DNA of 64,000 nucleotides, taken from assembly GCF_013911755.1 (NCBI RefSeq), contig NZ_JACESP010000005.1, positions 62,001-126,000 of the forward strand, in the 5' to 3' direction. A program made the position numbers and the translations under genes. Every line of letters starts with the position of its first letter. Positions within the stretch are counted from its first letter, which is position 1. Positions 37,771-44,607 of this stretch are shown piece by piece. Under the pieces are notes generated by a model. It did no database searches. It saw only the letters and a program-made list of their open reading frames with translations, and was not told the origin of the DNA. The stretch comes from Sphingosinicella sp. (lineage in GTDB: Bacteria > Pseudomonadota > Alphaproteobacteria > Sphingomonadales > Sphingomonadaceae).

Positions 37771-37772
37771 CG

Positions 37773-37943
37773 CTACGCCGCTTCCTCACCGAGGAGCCGG
37801 CGAATGCTGGCGACCTTGATGAGCCGGCGCTTGCCGAGGCGAACCGAGTCGAGTTCGCCGCTGTTGACCAACTGATAAAGCCGAGTTGTGCCGACGCAGA
37901 GCTGACGCTTGGCTTCATCCACGGTGACCGCGATCTGTTCCAT
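37773..37943 (-). CDS. Excisionase/AlpA-type HTH protein
   Basis: 56 residues: EQIAVTVDEAKRQLCVGTTR then LYQLVNSGELDSVRLGKRRLI then VASIRRLLGEEA. This is the MerR-like winged-helix pattern of the DNA-binding domain, excisionase family. Such proteins direct excision or activate integrase and early genes in satellites (AlpA, Xis). ATG at 37943 has AAGGGA 6 bases upstream; a TTG at 37967 would add 8 residues. It heads the overlapping operon leading to the primase and helicase. Confidence 0.8.
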   Translation of the reverse strand: MEQIAVTVDEAKRQLCVGTTRLYQLVNSGELDSVRLGKRRLIKVASIRRLLGEEAA

Positions 37944-37998
37944 TTCGATCCCTTCAATTGAATTCAACTGAAAGGAAGTTGCGCGAAGTGTGGGCGCC

Positions 37999-38733
37999 CT
38001 AAACTTGCAAAAAACGTGCCGGTCGAAAATAAATCAGCTTGTCGACGCCGGGTGCGATGTCGGCTTTGCCCACAAGAAAAGCGCGCTTTTCCGCCTGGGT
38101 CAGCGCATCGGTTACCCAATCTGAAATGAACGCGAAATTCAGCAGCGCGAACTGCTTTGGATATCGCAACCTCCCGCCCTTCTCGACAAAATCCCACATC
38201 GCGAGGCGCGCCTCAAGCGCGAGGTGCGCAGCCGGGAAGTACGGCAGCCACAGGGTGCGGCGCGGCGCCGGATTGTGGCCATCCTTCTGCGTGTCGGCGA
38301 TTACGCCGCCCGCCGACGCCTCACGAACAGCCTTCTCGATGGACCGCGCCCGTTGAGGCAGAATGCGGCGCAGGCTGGATTCTGCGTTGACGATTGCATC
38401 GTTGAGCCAAAGCCCGGCTCGCATGGATTGTGCAAAGCGGTTCTCCAGATATCGGAGGCGCCGATCGAGCACGACCGGCTTGTGTAACTCCCTCCCGGCG
38501 GCGGCCTTCACCTGATCGCGCACGAGATCGCGCCCACGGCCTTCGCCTCGCGCTCTCAGCACGACGGCGGCGAACTCCTTTAGCGTAAGTTCAGCCTCTG
38601 CGGCCTTTTTGGGATTCGCGGGGTGGCAAAGGTGCGCGACGAGCTGCGGCGCCGCCAAAACGATGTCGCCATGAACATCGACGACGCGGCGCGGCGGTGT
38701 TGTCTCGACCGCATGGAATCCGTCCTCAAACAT
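37999..38733 (-). CDS. Hypothetical protein of the element
   Basis: 244 residues from an ATG with GGGGAGCGGGTG immediately upstream. It is basic and helical: AEAELTLKEFAAVVLRARGEG, then a central RRLRYLENRFAQSMRAGLW, then aromatic-rich PYFPAAHLALEARLAMWDF. No family recognised. It lies upstream of the excisionase-like gene with a 55-bp gap and could be an early gene. The 120-base frame extension upstream is an Arg/Pro-rich shadow. Confidence 0.6.
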   Translation of the reverse strand: MFEDGFHAVETTPPRRVVDVHGDIVLAAPQLVAHLCHPANPKKAAEAELTLKEFAAVVLRARGEGRGRDLVRDQVKAAAGRELHKPVVLDRRLRYLENRFAQSMRAGLWLNDAIVNAESSLRRILPQRARSIEKAVREASAGGVIADTQKDGHNPAPRRTLWLPYFPAAHLALEARLAMWDFVEKGGRLRYPKQFALLNFAFISDWVTDALTQAEKRAFLVGKADIAPGVDKLIYFRPARFLQV

Positions 38734-38842
38734 CACCCGCTCCCCAGCGGCCCGGTTCGTATCGCGAGGGCAGCGCGGCCGGGTAGCCGCGTTTTCGGCC
38801 CGTCGACCCAGCCCTCGCGCCCGGCGTGTTGCCGGAACCTTT

Positions 38843-38861
38843 GGCGGATACACAATCCGCC
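38843..38861. other. Hairpin in a 211-bp gap of the element
   Basis: GGCGGAT-ACACA-ATCCGCC is a perfect 7-bp stem with a 5-base loop. It lies downstream of the acidic small gene and upstream of the 244-residue gene on the minus strand, where a terminator or attenuator would be expected. No T-tract. Nothing else recognisable in the gap 38734-38944. Confidence 0.45.
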
Positions 38862-38944
38862 GAACTTATCGCGCCCTAGCGCCGAAACTGGCCGTGGTGG
38901 GGCCCGCTGGGCGCTCTTGCCCACGCCGAGCCCCACCACGGGGC

Positions 38945-39199
38945 CTATCCGAAATCGACCAACTCCCGGTCGTGCTCATCCTCGGCATCGACGTCGTCTC
39001 CCGCCCCGCCATCATCAAAGCGAAAGGCAAGGTCGTCGTCGTGGCCGATGCAGCAATCCTCGTCGCCGTCCTCAAGGTCGGGGTCTCCGTCCGCGGCGTC
39101 AAGCATCGTGACAAGCTCCTCGATGAGCTGCTCCAATGCGGTGCGGGGGAGCGCCGTCGCGTGACGAAAGGCGGGCGGAAGAGCGAATGTCGCGCTCAT
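38945..39199 (-). CDS. Small highly acidic protein
   Basis: 84 residues. The first half is a helix (PRTALEQLIEELVTMLDAAD). The second half is almost entirely Asp/Glu (DLEDGDEDCCIGHDDD, DAEDEHDREL). Very acidic small proteins in mobile elements can act as DNA mimics, but this is only a compositional resemblance. The ATG overlaps the upstream gene's stop by 4 bases. Confidence 0.6.
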   Translation of the reverse strand: MSATFALPPAFRHATALPRTALEQLIEELVTMLDAADGDPDLEDGDEDCCIGHDDDLAFRFDDGGAGDDVDAEDEHDRELVDFG

Positions 39200-39792
39200 G
39201 CTGCCCCTCCCCCGTTCAGGCGCCTGAGGTCGTTGCGAACGTCAATCAGAAGATTGCAGCTATCAACCTCGTCGTGGAGCATATCGATCTTCTGGATGAC
39301 CGCCGCCAAATCCGGTGCGGGACATTCCATCAGCGTGTTCGCGGCTTCGGTTCTATCATCGCACGCGCTGGACCACGCGGCTTCGAGCTCATCCACGCGG
39401 AGATGAGTGCAAAGCTTCTTATTCTCCAGCCTGACCCGGTGGTGTTCTTCCACCGCTTCAAACGCTTGCCGGATGACCGGGTCGGTGTCCCTTTTGCTTT
39501 CAGGAACGCCATCGATCAGCCTTTCGCAAAACTGCAGGCTGTAGAAATATTCCTCGCCACGCTCGTCCTTGATTGCCACTTTTGGCGTGGGCAGACTCTG
39601 CCGCGTAAGGGCCGCACTCGCGGCCTTGTATGGCTTCAGGGCAACCCTTTCGGCGTCGAAGGCCATCTTGAAGCCGTGTAACGCTGCGGTCCACGCGCTC
39701 CGATCCGGCACGTTTGCAAGGGCGGGGAGCGCTGCGACAGGCGCGAGCGCCATCCCTGCGAGTACGGCCCTCCTATCGGTAGACGCGCTCAT
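39196..39792 (-). CDS. Hypothetical protein with Tat-like N-terminus
   Basis: 198 residues. The N-terminus TDRRAVLAGMALAPVAALPA has a twin-arginine followed by a hydrophobic stretch, resembling a Tat signal with cleavage near ALA-NVP. The rest is helical with four or five cysteines (LQFCERL, KKLCTHL, SSACDDR, LMECPAP, DSCNLL). Export of a protein from an early operon would be odd, so the signal may be fortuitous. It is coupled to both neighbours by 4-base overlaps. Confidence 0.6.
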   Translation of the reverse strand: MSASTDRRAVLAGMALAPVAALPALANVPDRSAWTAALHGFKMAFDAERVALKPYKAASAALTRQSLPTPKVAIKDERGEEYFYSLQFCERLIDGVPESKRDTDPVIRQAFEAVEEHHRVRLENKKLCTHLRVDELEAAWSSACDDRTEAANTLMECPAPDLAAVIQKIDMLHDEVDSCNLLIDVRNDLRRLNGGGAA

Positions 39793-40139
39793 GCCCCAGC
39801 TCCCACTCGCACCGCATCAGCGCTCTCGCCTTTGACCATCGCCTTGATGATGTTGATCCGACCCGCAAGGTCCTCGATGACCATGTGGAACGCGAGTTCG
39901 GCGTCGTCGTCGTCAAGCCCATGGTGCATGAGGCGAAGCGCATTAACGACGCCGCCGGCCTCGAACAGCGCATCCTCGATCCTGTGCGGCTTCACCAGCG
40001 CAGACGTCTTGCGCCATTCGAGCAAATGGTCGAGCAGCTCGGGGCGCGTCATGCGGCCGGCCTCGTAAGCGTCGAGAAGCGTGGCGGGTGTGTGGGCATT
40101 GGACAATTCGTCCGGCCTCGGTAGGGTACTTACAGCCAT
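39789..40139 (-). CDS. Hypothetical protein after integrase
   Basis: 116 residues, mainly helical: TPATLLDAYEAGRMTRPELL, then HLLEWRKTSALVKPHRIEDA, then LHHGLDDDDAE-like MHHGLDDDDAELAFHMVIED. ATG at 40139 is chosen because upstream frame sequence is Arg/Trp-rich and lacks a start with a ribosome-binding site. First gene of the overlapping set 40139-38945, 73 bases from the integrase stop. Function unknown. Confidence 0.6.
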   Translation of the reverse strand: MAVSTLPRPDELSNAHTPATLLDAYEAGRMTRPELLDHLLEWRKTSALVKPHRIEDALFEAGGVVNALRLMHHGLDDDDAELAFHMVIEDLAGRINIIKAMVKGESADAVRVGAGA

Positions 40140-40212
40140 TTTCGTCTCCTGTGGACGTTGGTGGTAAGGCCCGTGCCAGCGGTACCAGCGCCAGCACGGG
40201 CCGCTATCGGCA

Positions 40213-41442
40213 CTACGCCGATCCGTTCCGCGACGTTGCCGCGATGTTCGTGAAATCAATGACGTCGGCGCCCTGCCCGCCCTCCAGAAAAGCGGCCCAC
40301 GCGTTCATCATGGCGCGGCGCTTCTCCAGCAACGTGCCCCGCCGATAAGCCGCCTCGACAGCATTCGAAATCTTGTGGGCCAGCGCCTTTTCGGCGACTT
40401 CGCCGGGGAAGTTTGTTTCTTCCGATATCCAATCCCGAAAGCTCGACCGGAAGCCATGCACCGTGCACGTCTCGCCGGCATCGCGGAGGATTTTGCCCAA
40501 GGTCGCATCGCAAAGCGGCTGGCGCTTCACGCCGGGAAACACGAGCGGGCATTTTTCGAGCCGGGGAATCTGTTTCAGCAACGCAAGCGCGGCAGGGGAT
40601 AGTGGGACGACATGCTCATCTCCGGCTTTCATGCGCTCCTTCGGAATGGTCCAGAGCGCCTTATCGGTGTCAAACTCATCCCACCTCGCGCCGCGCGCTT
40701 CTCCCGAGCGCGCCGCCGTCAGGATTACAAACTGCAGCGCGAGCCGACCGACCGTCACCGTCTCGGCGCGGACGCGCTGCATAAAGCTCGGTACGTCGGT
40801 GTAGGGCATGGCCGCGAAATGGCCGCTGCGGCGGGGCTGGGGCGGCAATCCCATACGGATGGCCCGCACGGGCGCCTCACTGTCGCGGTAGCCGTGCGCC
40901 GCGCCCCAAGCGACGACGGACGCGATGCGCTGTAGAGCTCGGCTCGCGGTTTCGGGTTTCGTCGTCCAGATCGGCTTGAGCGCCTCGACGATCAGCGGCC
41001 CGGTCACCGCATTGATCGGGAGCCGCCCGATTTTCGGGAAAACGTGGTGCTCCATGGAATTCAGCCACTGTTCCCGGTGCTTCTGGCTTTTCCAGCCGTC
41101 CTCGCGCTCGGCGTAGACCTTCCGGGCAGCCGCCTCGAATGTGGGCACGACGCGCGCCGCCTTGCGCTTCTCGGCGAGCGGATCGAGCCCGGCGCGGGTC
41201 TGGCCACGCAACTCGCGTGCCTTCTCGCGCGCCTCGGCGAGGCTCACATCAGCGAGCGGCCCGAGGCCGATATCGCGTCGGCGACCGTCTGGACTGCGCA
41301 CGCGCGCGATCCATGAGCGGGTGCCGTTCGTCCCCACCACGAGCAGCAGACTGTCGCCGACGGAGTGTTTCCCCGATGTGCGCAGCGCGTCGATTTCCTT
41401 GACTGTCGCGGGCCGCGATCTGCGTTTTGGCGTGGTGGGCAT
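40213..41442 (-). CDS. Tyrosine-type site-specific integrase
   Basis: 409 residues of the P4-like group. The N-terminal arm-binding DUF4102-like domain has KSVGDSL-type GKHSVGDSLLLVVGTNGTRSW and RRDIGLGPLADVSLAEAREKA. A core-binding region follows (about 100-190). In the catalytic domain Arg is in LTAARSGEARGARWDEF, the HxxR box is HGFRSSFRDW, and the final His and Tyr are in ALAHKISNAVEAAYRRG. All key residues are present, so it should be active. ATG at 41442 follows GGAACGGAA; a TTG 15 bases upstream is possible. It reads away from attR, 150 bases inside it. Confidence 0.95.
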   Translation of the reverse strand: MPTTPKRRSRPATVKEIDALRTSGKHSVGDSLLLVVGTNGTRSWIARVRSPDGRRRDIGLGPLADVSLAEAREKARELRGQTRAGLDPLAEKRKAARVVPTFEAAARKVYAEREDGWKSQKHREQWLNSMEHHVFPKIGRLPINAVTGPLIVEALKPIWTTKPETASRALQRIASVVAWGAAHGYRDSEAPVRAIRMGLPPQPRRSGHFAAMPYTDVPSFMQRVRAETVTVGRLALQFVILTAARSGEARGARWDEFDTDKALWTIPKERMKAGDEHVVPLSPAALALLKQIPRLEKCPLVFPGVKRQPLCDATLGKILRDAGETCTVHGFRSSFRDWISEETNFPGEVAEKALAHKISNAVEAAYRRGTLLEKRRAMMNAWAAFLEGGQGADVIDFTNIAATSRNGSA

Positions 41443-41491
41443 GGCGTTCCGTTCCAACTGCTATGCCCACCAGAAAACACGACAGCTAGCG

Positions 41492-41576
41492 AATGTCAAT
41501 GAACGTCAGTGAAAGAGGAATGGCGGTTTTACAGTGGTTTTCGCCAGTCCAGCGAAGGAAAATGAACGTCACCGAA
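41492..41576 (+). repeat. Three AAYGTCARTGAA-like repeats, candidate integrase arm sites
   Basis: AATGTCAATGAA (41492-41503), AACGTCAGTGAA (41502-41513) and AACGTCACCGAA (41565-41576). Copies 1 and 2 are spaced 10 bp; copies 2 and 3 are 63 bp apart, and both are preceded by AATG. They lie between the integrase start and attR, where arm-type and excisionase sites are expected. Function inferred. Confidence 0.6.
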
Positions 41577-41591
41577 GGCAAGTTAAGAGGA

Positions 41592-41605
41592 TCATTTTTC
41601 CTCCA
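41592..41605 (-). repeat. Right attachment site (attR core)
   Basis: TGGAGGAAAAATGA on the minus strand, identical to 25580-25593. Here it supplies the last codons and TGA stop of the ybaK-type gene (CTG GAG GAA AAA TGA). Confidence 0.82.
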
Positions 41606-42098
41606 GAATCGGAATGTGGGCGATGATCAGCGCATGTCCCCACGCTTCGAGAGCGCGCACAAGGTCAGGCCCGGACATGCCGACCGTCGCCGTGTTGCGC
41701 AAGGGGTGGACGTTCACCGTCTCCGCCGCCGCGAGGGCCGCATCCAGCGCCACCGTTACCACGCGGCCTGCATCGTTGAATGCTGCGAGCGGCGTCACCG
41801 ATCCCGGCGTGATGCCGAGCAAGCGCTCCATGTCCTCCGCCTTTCCGAAGCTCAGCCGCCGCGATCCGAGCACGGCAGGCAGTGCCTTCAGGTTCGCGCG
41901 CGCGTCGGCGGGGATCGTCACCAGGAAGAACGCGCCCGCCTCGTCCTTCAGGAACAGGTTCTTGGTGTGCGCCCCAGCGATCACTTGGTGCAGCGCCTCG
42001 CTCTCGCCCACGGTGAATACCGCCTCGTGCTCGTGCTTTGTGAAAACAACGCCGAGCCCGCCGAGCGCAGCGTCCAGTTCCGCTTCCCGTGATGTCAC
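41592..42098 (-). CDS. YbaK/ProX-type aminoacyl-tRNA deacylase
   Basis: 168 residues of the prolyl-tRNA editing domain family, which hydrolyses mischarged aa-tRNA (often Ala-tRNA-Pro) in trans. Recognisable blocks are VVFTKHEHEAVFTVGESEAL, GAHTKNLFLKDEAGAFFLV, GSRRLSFGKAEDMERLLGITPGS-type and PLRNTATVGMSGPDLVRAL. GTG at 42098 follows AAAGGGGA; the 56-residue frame extension upstream runs across the divergent PAS gene start. Its stop codon is the right attachment core. Before insertion it would have overlapped fghA by ATGA. Confidence 0.9.
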   Translation of the reverse strand: MTSREAELDAALGGLGVVFTKHEHEAVFTVGESEALHQVIAGAHTKNLFLKDEAGAFFLVTIPADARANLKALPAVLGSRRLSFGKAEDMERLLGITPGSVTPLAAFNDAGRVVTVALDAALAAAETVNVHPLRNTATVGMSGPDLVRALEAWGHALIIAHIPILEEK

Positions 42099-42188
42099 AA
42101 ATATCCCCTTTCCGCCCGGCGCATACAGCGCATTAACCCTCGCGTGCCAGTATGTTTGCACCCTGTCGCGTTTTGCCGGAGACTGGCC

Positions 42189-42722
42189 GTGGGCCGTGAG
42201 ATAGAGCTGCCGGGATTTTCGCCCGGTCCCGAGGAACTCGATTTCGTCCGCAAGGCGGTCGATCATGTCCGCGTCCGTTCTGAAGCGGCGCTCGCCCGCA
42301 AAGAAAGCGAAGTCCGCCGCCTGCGCGCCGAGGTCGAGTGCCTACAAATCATCAAGCAACGCTTTGAATCGATCGTCGACACCGTCCCCGTCATCATCTT
42401 TGCGTGCAATTCGAAGGGCGAAGTCACCTACATCAACAACAGTTTCACCCGGCTCACAGGCTGCCCGTCCGAAGATGCGCTCGGCGTCGGCTGGCAGAGC
42501 TTCACGCATCCTGACGACGTCGCGATCGTCAAATCAGCCCTCGCACTCGCGATCCAAAGCGGAACCCCGCGCGGGGCGATCATGCGGATGCGGCCGCCGG
42601 GCGGCGAATACGTGACCTTCAGCGCCACGGGCACCGCCGTGCGGGACGGCAACGGCAAGTTCCTCGAATGGTACGGTATGCTCATCCCGCAGCCTGGCGA
42701 GGTTCATCTGCTGAGCGTCTGA
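42189..42722 (+). CDS. PAS-domain protein
   Basis: 177 residues. An N-terminal helical stretch (EELDFVRKAVDHVRVRSEAA, coiled coil to about residue 55) precedes one PAS domain (about 58-175): FESIVDTVPVIIFACNSKGEVTYIN, then GVGWQSFTHPDDV and YVTFSATGTAVRDGNGKF, ending WYGMLI. There is no output domain, so it would signal by binding a partner or dimerising through the coil. GTG at 42189 has GGAG 8 bases upstream. It diverges from the ybaK-type gene. Confidence 0.88.
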   Translation: MGREIELPGFSPGPEELDFVRKAVDHVRVRSEAALARKESEVRRLRAEVECLQIIKQRFESIVDTVPVIIFACNSKGEVTYINNSFTRLTGCPSEDALGVGWQSFTHPDDVAIVKSALALAIQSGTPRGAIMRMRPPGGEYVTFSATGTAVRDGNGKFLEWYGMLIPQPGEVHLLSV

Positions 42723-42855
42723 ACGCCAAATCAATACGTTACGTCTTCGAATCGACCTGTCGACCTGTCTCATCCTGGCACAAATGGGTCGATAAACCTT
42801 ACATTCCTGTGGCCCCCAATCCTCGGAACACTGCAATTTCCGTAACATGGGGAAC

Positions 42856-42870
42856 TGGCACCCTCCTTGC
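42856..42870 (+). promoter_or_regulatory. Sigma-54 (-24/-12) promoter
   Basis: TGGCACCCTCCTTGC matches the RpoN consensus TGGCAC-N5-TTGC with the exact GG-to-GC spacing. It lies 54 bases upstream of the ATG of the zinc-ribbon gene, in the 202-bp gap after the PAS gene, putting transcription start near 42882. Sequence match is direct; RpoN dependence is inferred. Confidence 0.72.
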
Positions 42871-42924
42871 GTGTTCCAGCGACGAGGCGCCCACATTTGG
42901 CGCCGGGTTGAAAGGACAAGGACC

Positions 42925-43137
42925 ATGCTCGACACGCGCGCCTATGATGGCTCGAAGCAGGGCTACCGGCTTGTGTACCGGCCGTCGAAGATCAACTGCT
43001 GCCCGGGCTGCGGGCACACCAACTGGTACATCGGCCGCAGTTCCGCCGAATGCGCCTTCTGCGCGACCGCGCTGCCGCTCCAGCAGACGGGCGGTGCCGA
43101 CTTTCTCACCGATCTCGGCGTACTCGTCGCGGCCTGA
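42925..43137 (+). CDS. Small zinc-ribbon protein
   Basis: 70 residues. Two CxxC pairs, SKINCCPGCGHTNW and SSAECAFCATALP, form a zinc ribbon across residues 25-49. ATG at 42925 follows AAGGACAAGGA; the longer frame starts from 42847 run through the sigma-54 promoter and are rejected. The isolated gene behind an RpoN promoter suggests conditional expression. Target unknown. Confidence 0.8.
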   Translation: MLDTRAYDGSKQGYRLVYRPSKINCCPGCGHTNWYIGRSSAECAFCATALPLQQTGGADFLTDLGVLVAA

Positions 43138-43248
43138 AGGCAAACGTACCGAATAACCCCGGGTTATAGCGCGCCGCGCAGATACGCTCTTGCTGCGCCG
43201 GGCCGTATGCCCTTCCCTCTCCGCTCGCTCAGTTGGAGGGGGTTACTC

Positions 43249-44607
43249 ATGAAACGGTCCCGTGTTCTTGTTGCGCTTATTGCCGTGATGCCCTCGTCTC
43301 CGGCCGCGGCGACCGATCTCGACGCTGTCCGGAAACTCGTTTCCGATTCGGGCGCCGCTGCGGCGCCGGGCTGCGCGGTCGGCGCGTTCAAGGCTGGCAA
43401 GCCGCTGTTCGTCACCGCATCCGGCATGGCCGACGTCGAGGCAAAAACGCCGCTCGATGGCGACACGCTCATCTATGCCGCGTCGGTCTCAAAACAATTC
43501 ACCGTCCTTGCCGCCGCGACGCTCATCACGAAGGGTAAAATCGGCCTTGATGAAGATGTCCGCAAATACCTTCCGGAACTGCCCGCCTATGAGGTGCCCG
43601 TCACCGTCCGGATGCTCATCCACCACACCTCGGGCGTGCGGGACTGGCTGGCACTCGCACGCTGGTCGGGCAGCAACGACGCCGCGACCTTCACGAAGGC
43701 GAAGGCGCTTGATTTGGTGCTGCGCCAGAAGGCGACCAATTTCACCCCCGGCACCGATTTCACCTATTCGAACGGCGGCTATCTGCTGCTTGCGGAGATC
43801 GTCGAGCGCGTCTCGGGTATGCCGTTCAGCGACTATGCCGCGAAGGCCGTGCTGAAACCACTCGGCATGAAGAACAGCCTGTTCATGAACGGCGCGAGGC
43901 CGCAGGGCAAAGTGGCGCACGGCTACAAGCCGAAGGATGGCGGCTTTGAAATTCGCGACACTTATCCGCTGATCAGCGGTTCGGGCGGGCTGATGACGAC
44001 GATCAACGATCTCGCGCGCTACGAGTACGATATCGAGGTCGGCCACAAGGTTTGGACGCCCGCGGTCAGCGCGATCATGCTCGAACCCGGCCGTTTCACG
44101 AACGGCGAACCTGCCCTCCGCAAGCCTAGCCGGCAGGCATACGCGGGCGGGCTGATGGTCGGCGAGCGGCGCGGGCAGCACTTCGTCCAGCACAGCGGCG
44201 GCGCGGAAGCCTTCCTCAATCAGTACCAGCGCCTGCCGGAGCGCCGCCTCGGCATCGCAGTGTTCTGTAATCGAAGCGACTGGAATCCCGTTGAAAAGGC
44301 CGACGCCATTCTCGAACTCATCGAAGGCAAAATCCTGCAGCCCAATACCGCAACACCGAGCGGGCGCTATTATGCCGAGGAACTGCAAGCGACCTACGAC
44401 ATCTCGTCGGAAGGCCCACGGCTGACCGCCGCGATCTCATCGCCCTATGCAGAAACGGGCGCACCGCTGAGCTTCACGCTTTCACCCGACGGCATCTATC
44501 GCGGGGAAGGCATGACGCTCAAGTTCGCCGACGACCGCAGCAGTTTCACGCTCGGGACCGAGCGCGTGCGCGGCATCACCTTCATGCGGACGGCGGACGG
44601 CAGTTAA
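43249..44607 (+). CDS. Serine hydrolase, class C beta-lactamase/esterase family
   Basis: 452 residues. Signal peptide SRVLVALIAVMPSSPAAA. Catalytic SxxK is Ser79-Val-Ser-Lys82 in YAASVSKQFTVLAAATLI; the YxN motif is TYSNGGYLLLAEIVE. The domain has LIHHTSGVRDWL and LKPLGMKNSLF, standard for beta-lactamase-fold D-aminopeptidases and esterases. A C-terminal extension of about 90 residues (from about 365) looks like a small beta-barrel. A true beta-lactamase activity should not be assumed. ATG at 43249 follows GGAGGGGG. It is convergent with typA, overlapping it by 4 bases. Confidence 0.88.
   Translation: MKRSRVLVALIAVMPSSPAAATDLDAVRKLVSDSGAAAAPGCAVGAFKAGKPLFVTASGMADVEAKTPLDGDTLIYAASVSKQFTVLAAATLITKGKIGLDEDVRKYLPELPAYEVPVTVRMLIHHTSGVRDWLALARWSGSNDAATFTKAKALDLVLRQKATNFTPGTDFTYSNGGYLLLAEIVERVSGMPFSDYAAKAVLKPLGMKNSLFMNGARPQGKVAHGYKPKDGGFEIRDTYPLISGSGGLMTTINDLARYEYDIEVGHKVWTPAVSAIMLEPGRFTNGEPALRKPSRQAYAGGLMVGERRGQHFVQHSGGAEAFLNQYQRLPERRLGIAVFCNRSDWNPVEKADAILELIEGKILQPNTATPSGRYYAEELQATYDISSEGPRLTAAISSPYAETGAPLSFTLSPDGIYRGEGMTLKFADDRSSFTLGTERVRGITFMRTADGS

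Larger units (their letters stand above)
25580..41605. mobile_element. Integrated phage-satellite-like element, about 16 kb
   Basis: Bounded by a perfect 14-bp direct repeat at 25580-25593 and 41592-41605. The integrase gene and arm-type repeats lie just inside the right copy. Contents from right to left: integrase, four small unknown genes, excisionase-like HTH, two tiny genes, Toprim primase, RecA-fold helicase, hairpin/iteron-like noncoding DNA, HTH protein, two unknown genes, gp10-like protein, tape-measure protein, a small gene, then a cargo block. Deleting the element between the repeats rebuilds an overlapping ybaK-fghA operon. No terminase, portal, capsid or lysis gene is recognisable. 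The left 3.5 kb looks visibly lower in GC than the host DNA. Confidence 0.88.

Noticed and set aside
43249-44607. Antibiotic-resistance beta-lactamase
   Set aside because: SxxK and YxN motifs are shared by many esterases and peptidases of this fold; the extra C-terminal domain and lack of a resistance context argue against naming it a resistance gene.
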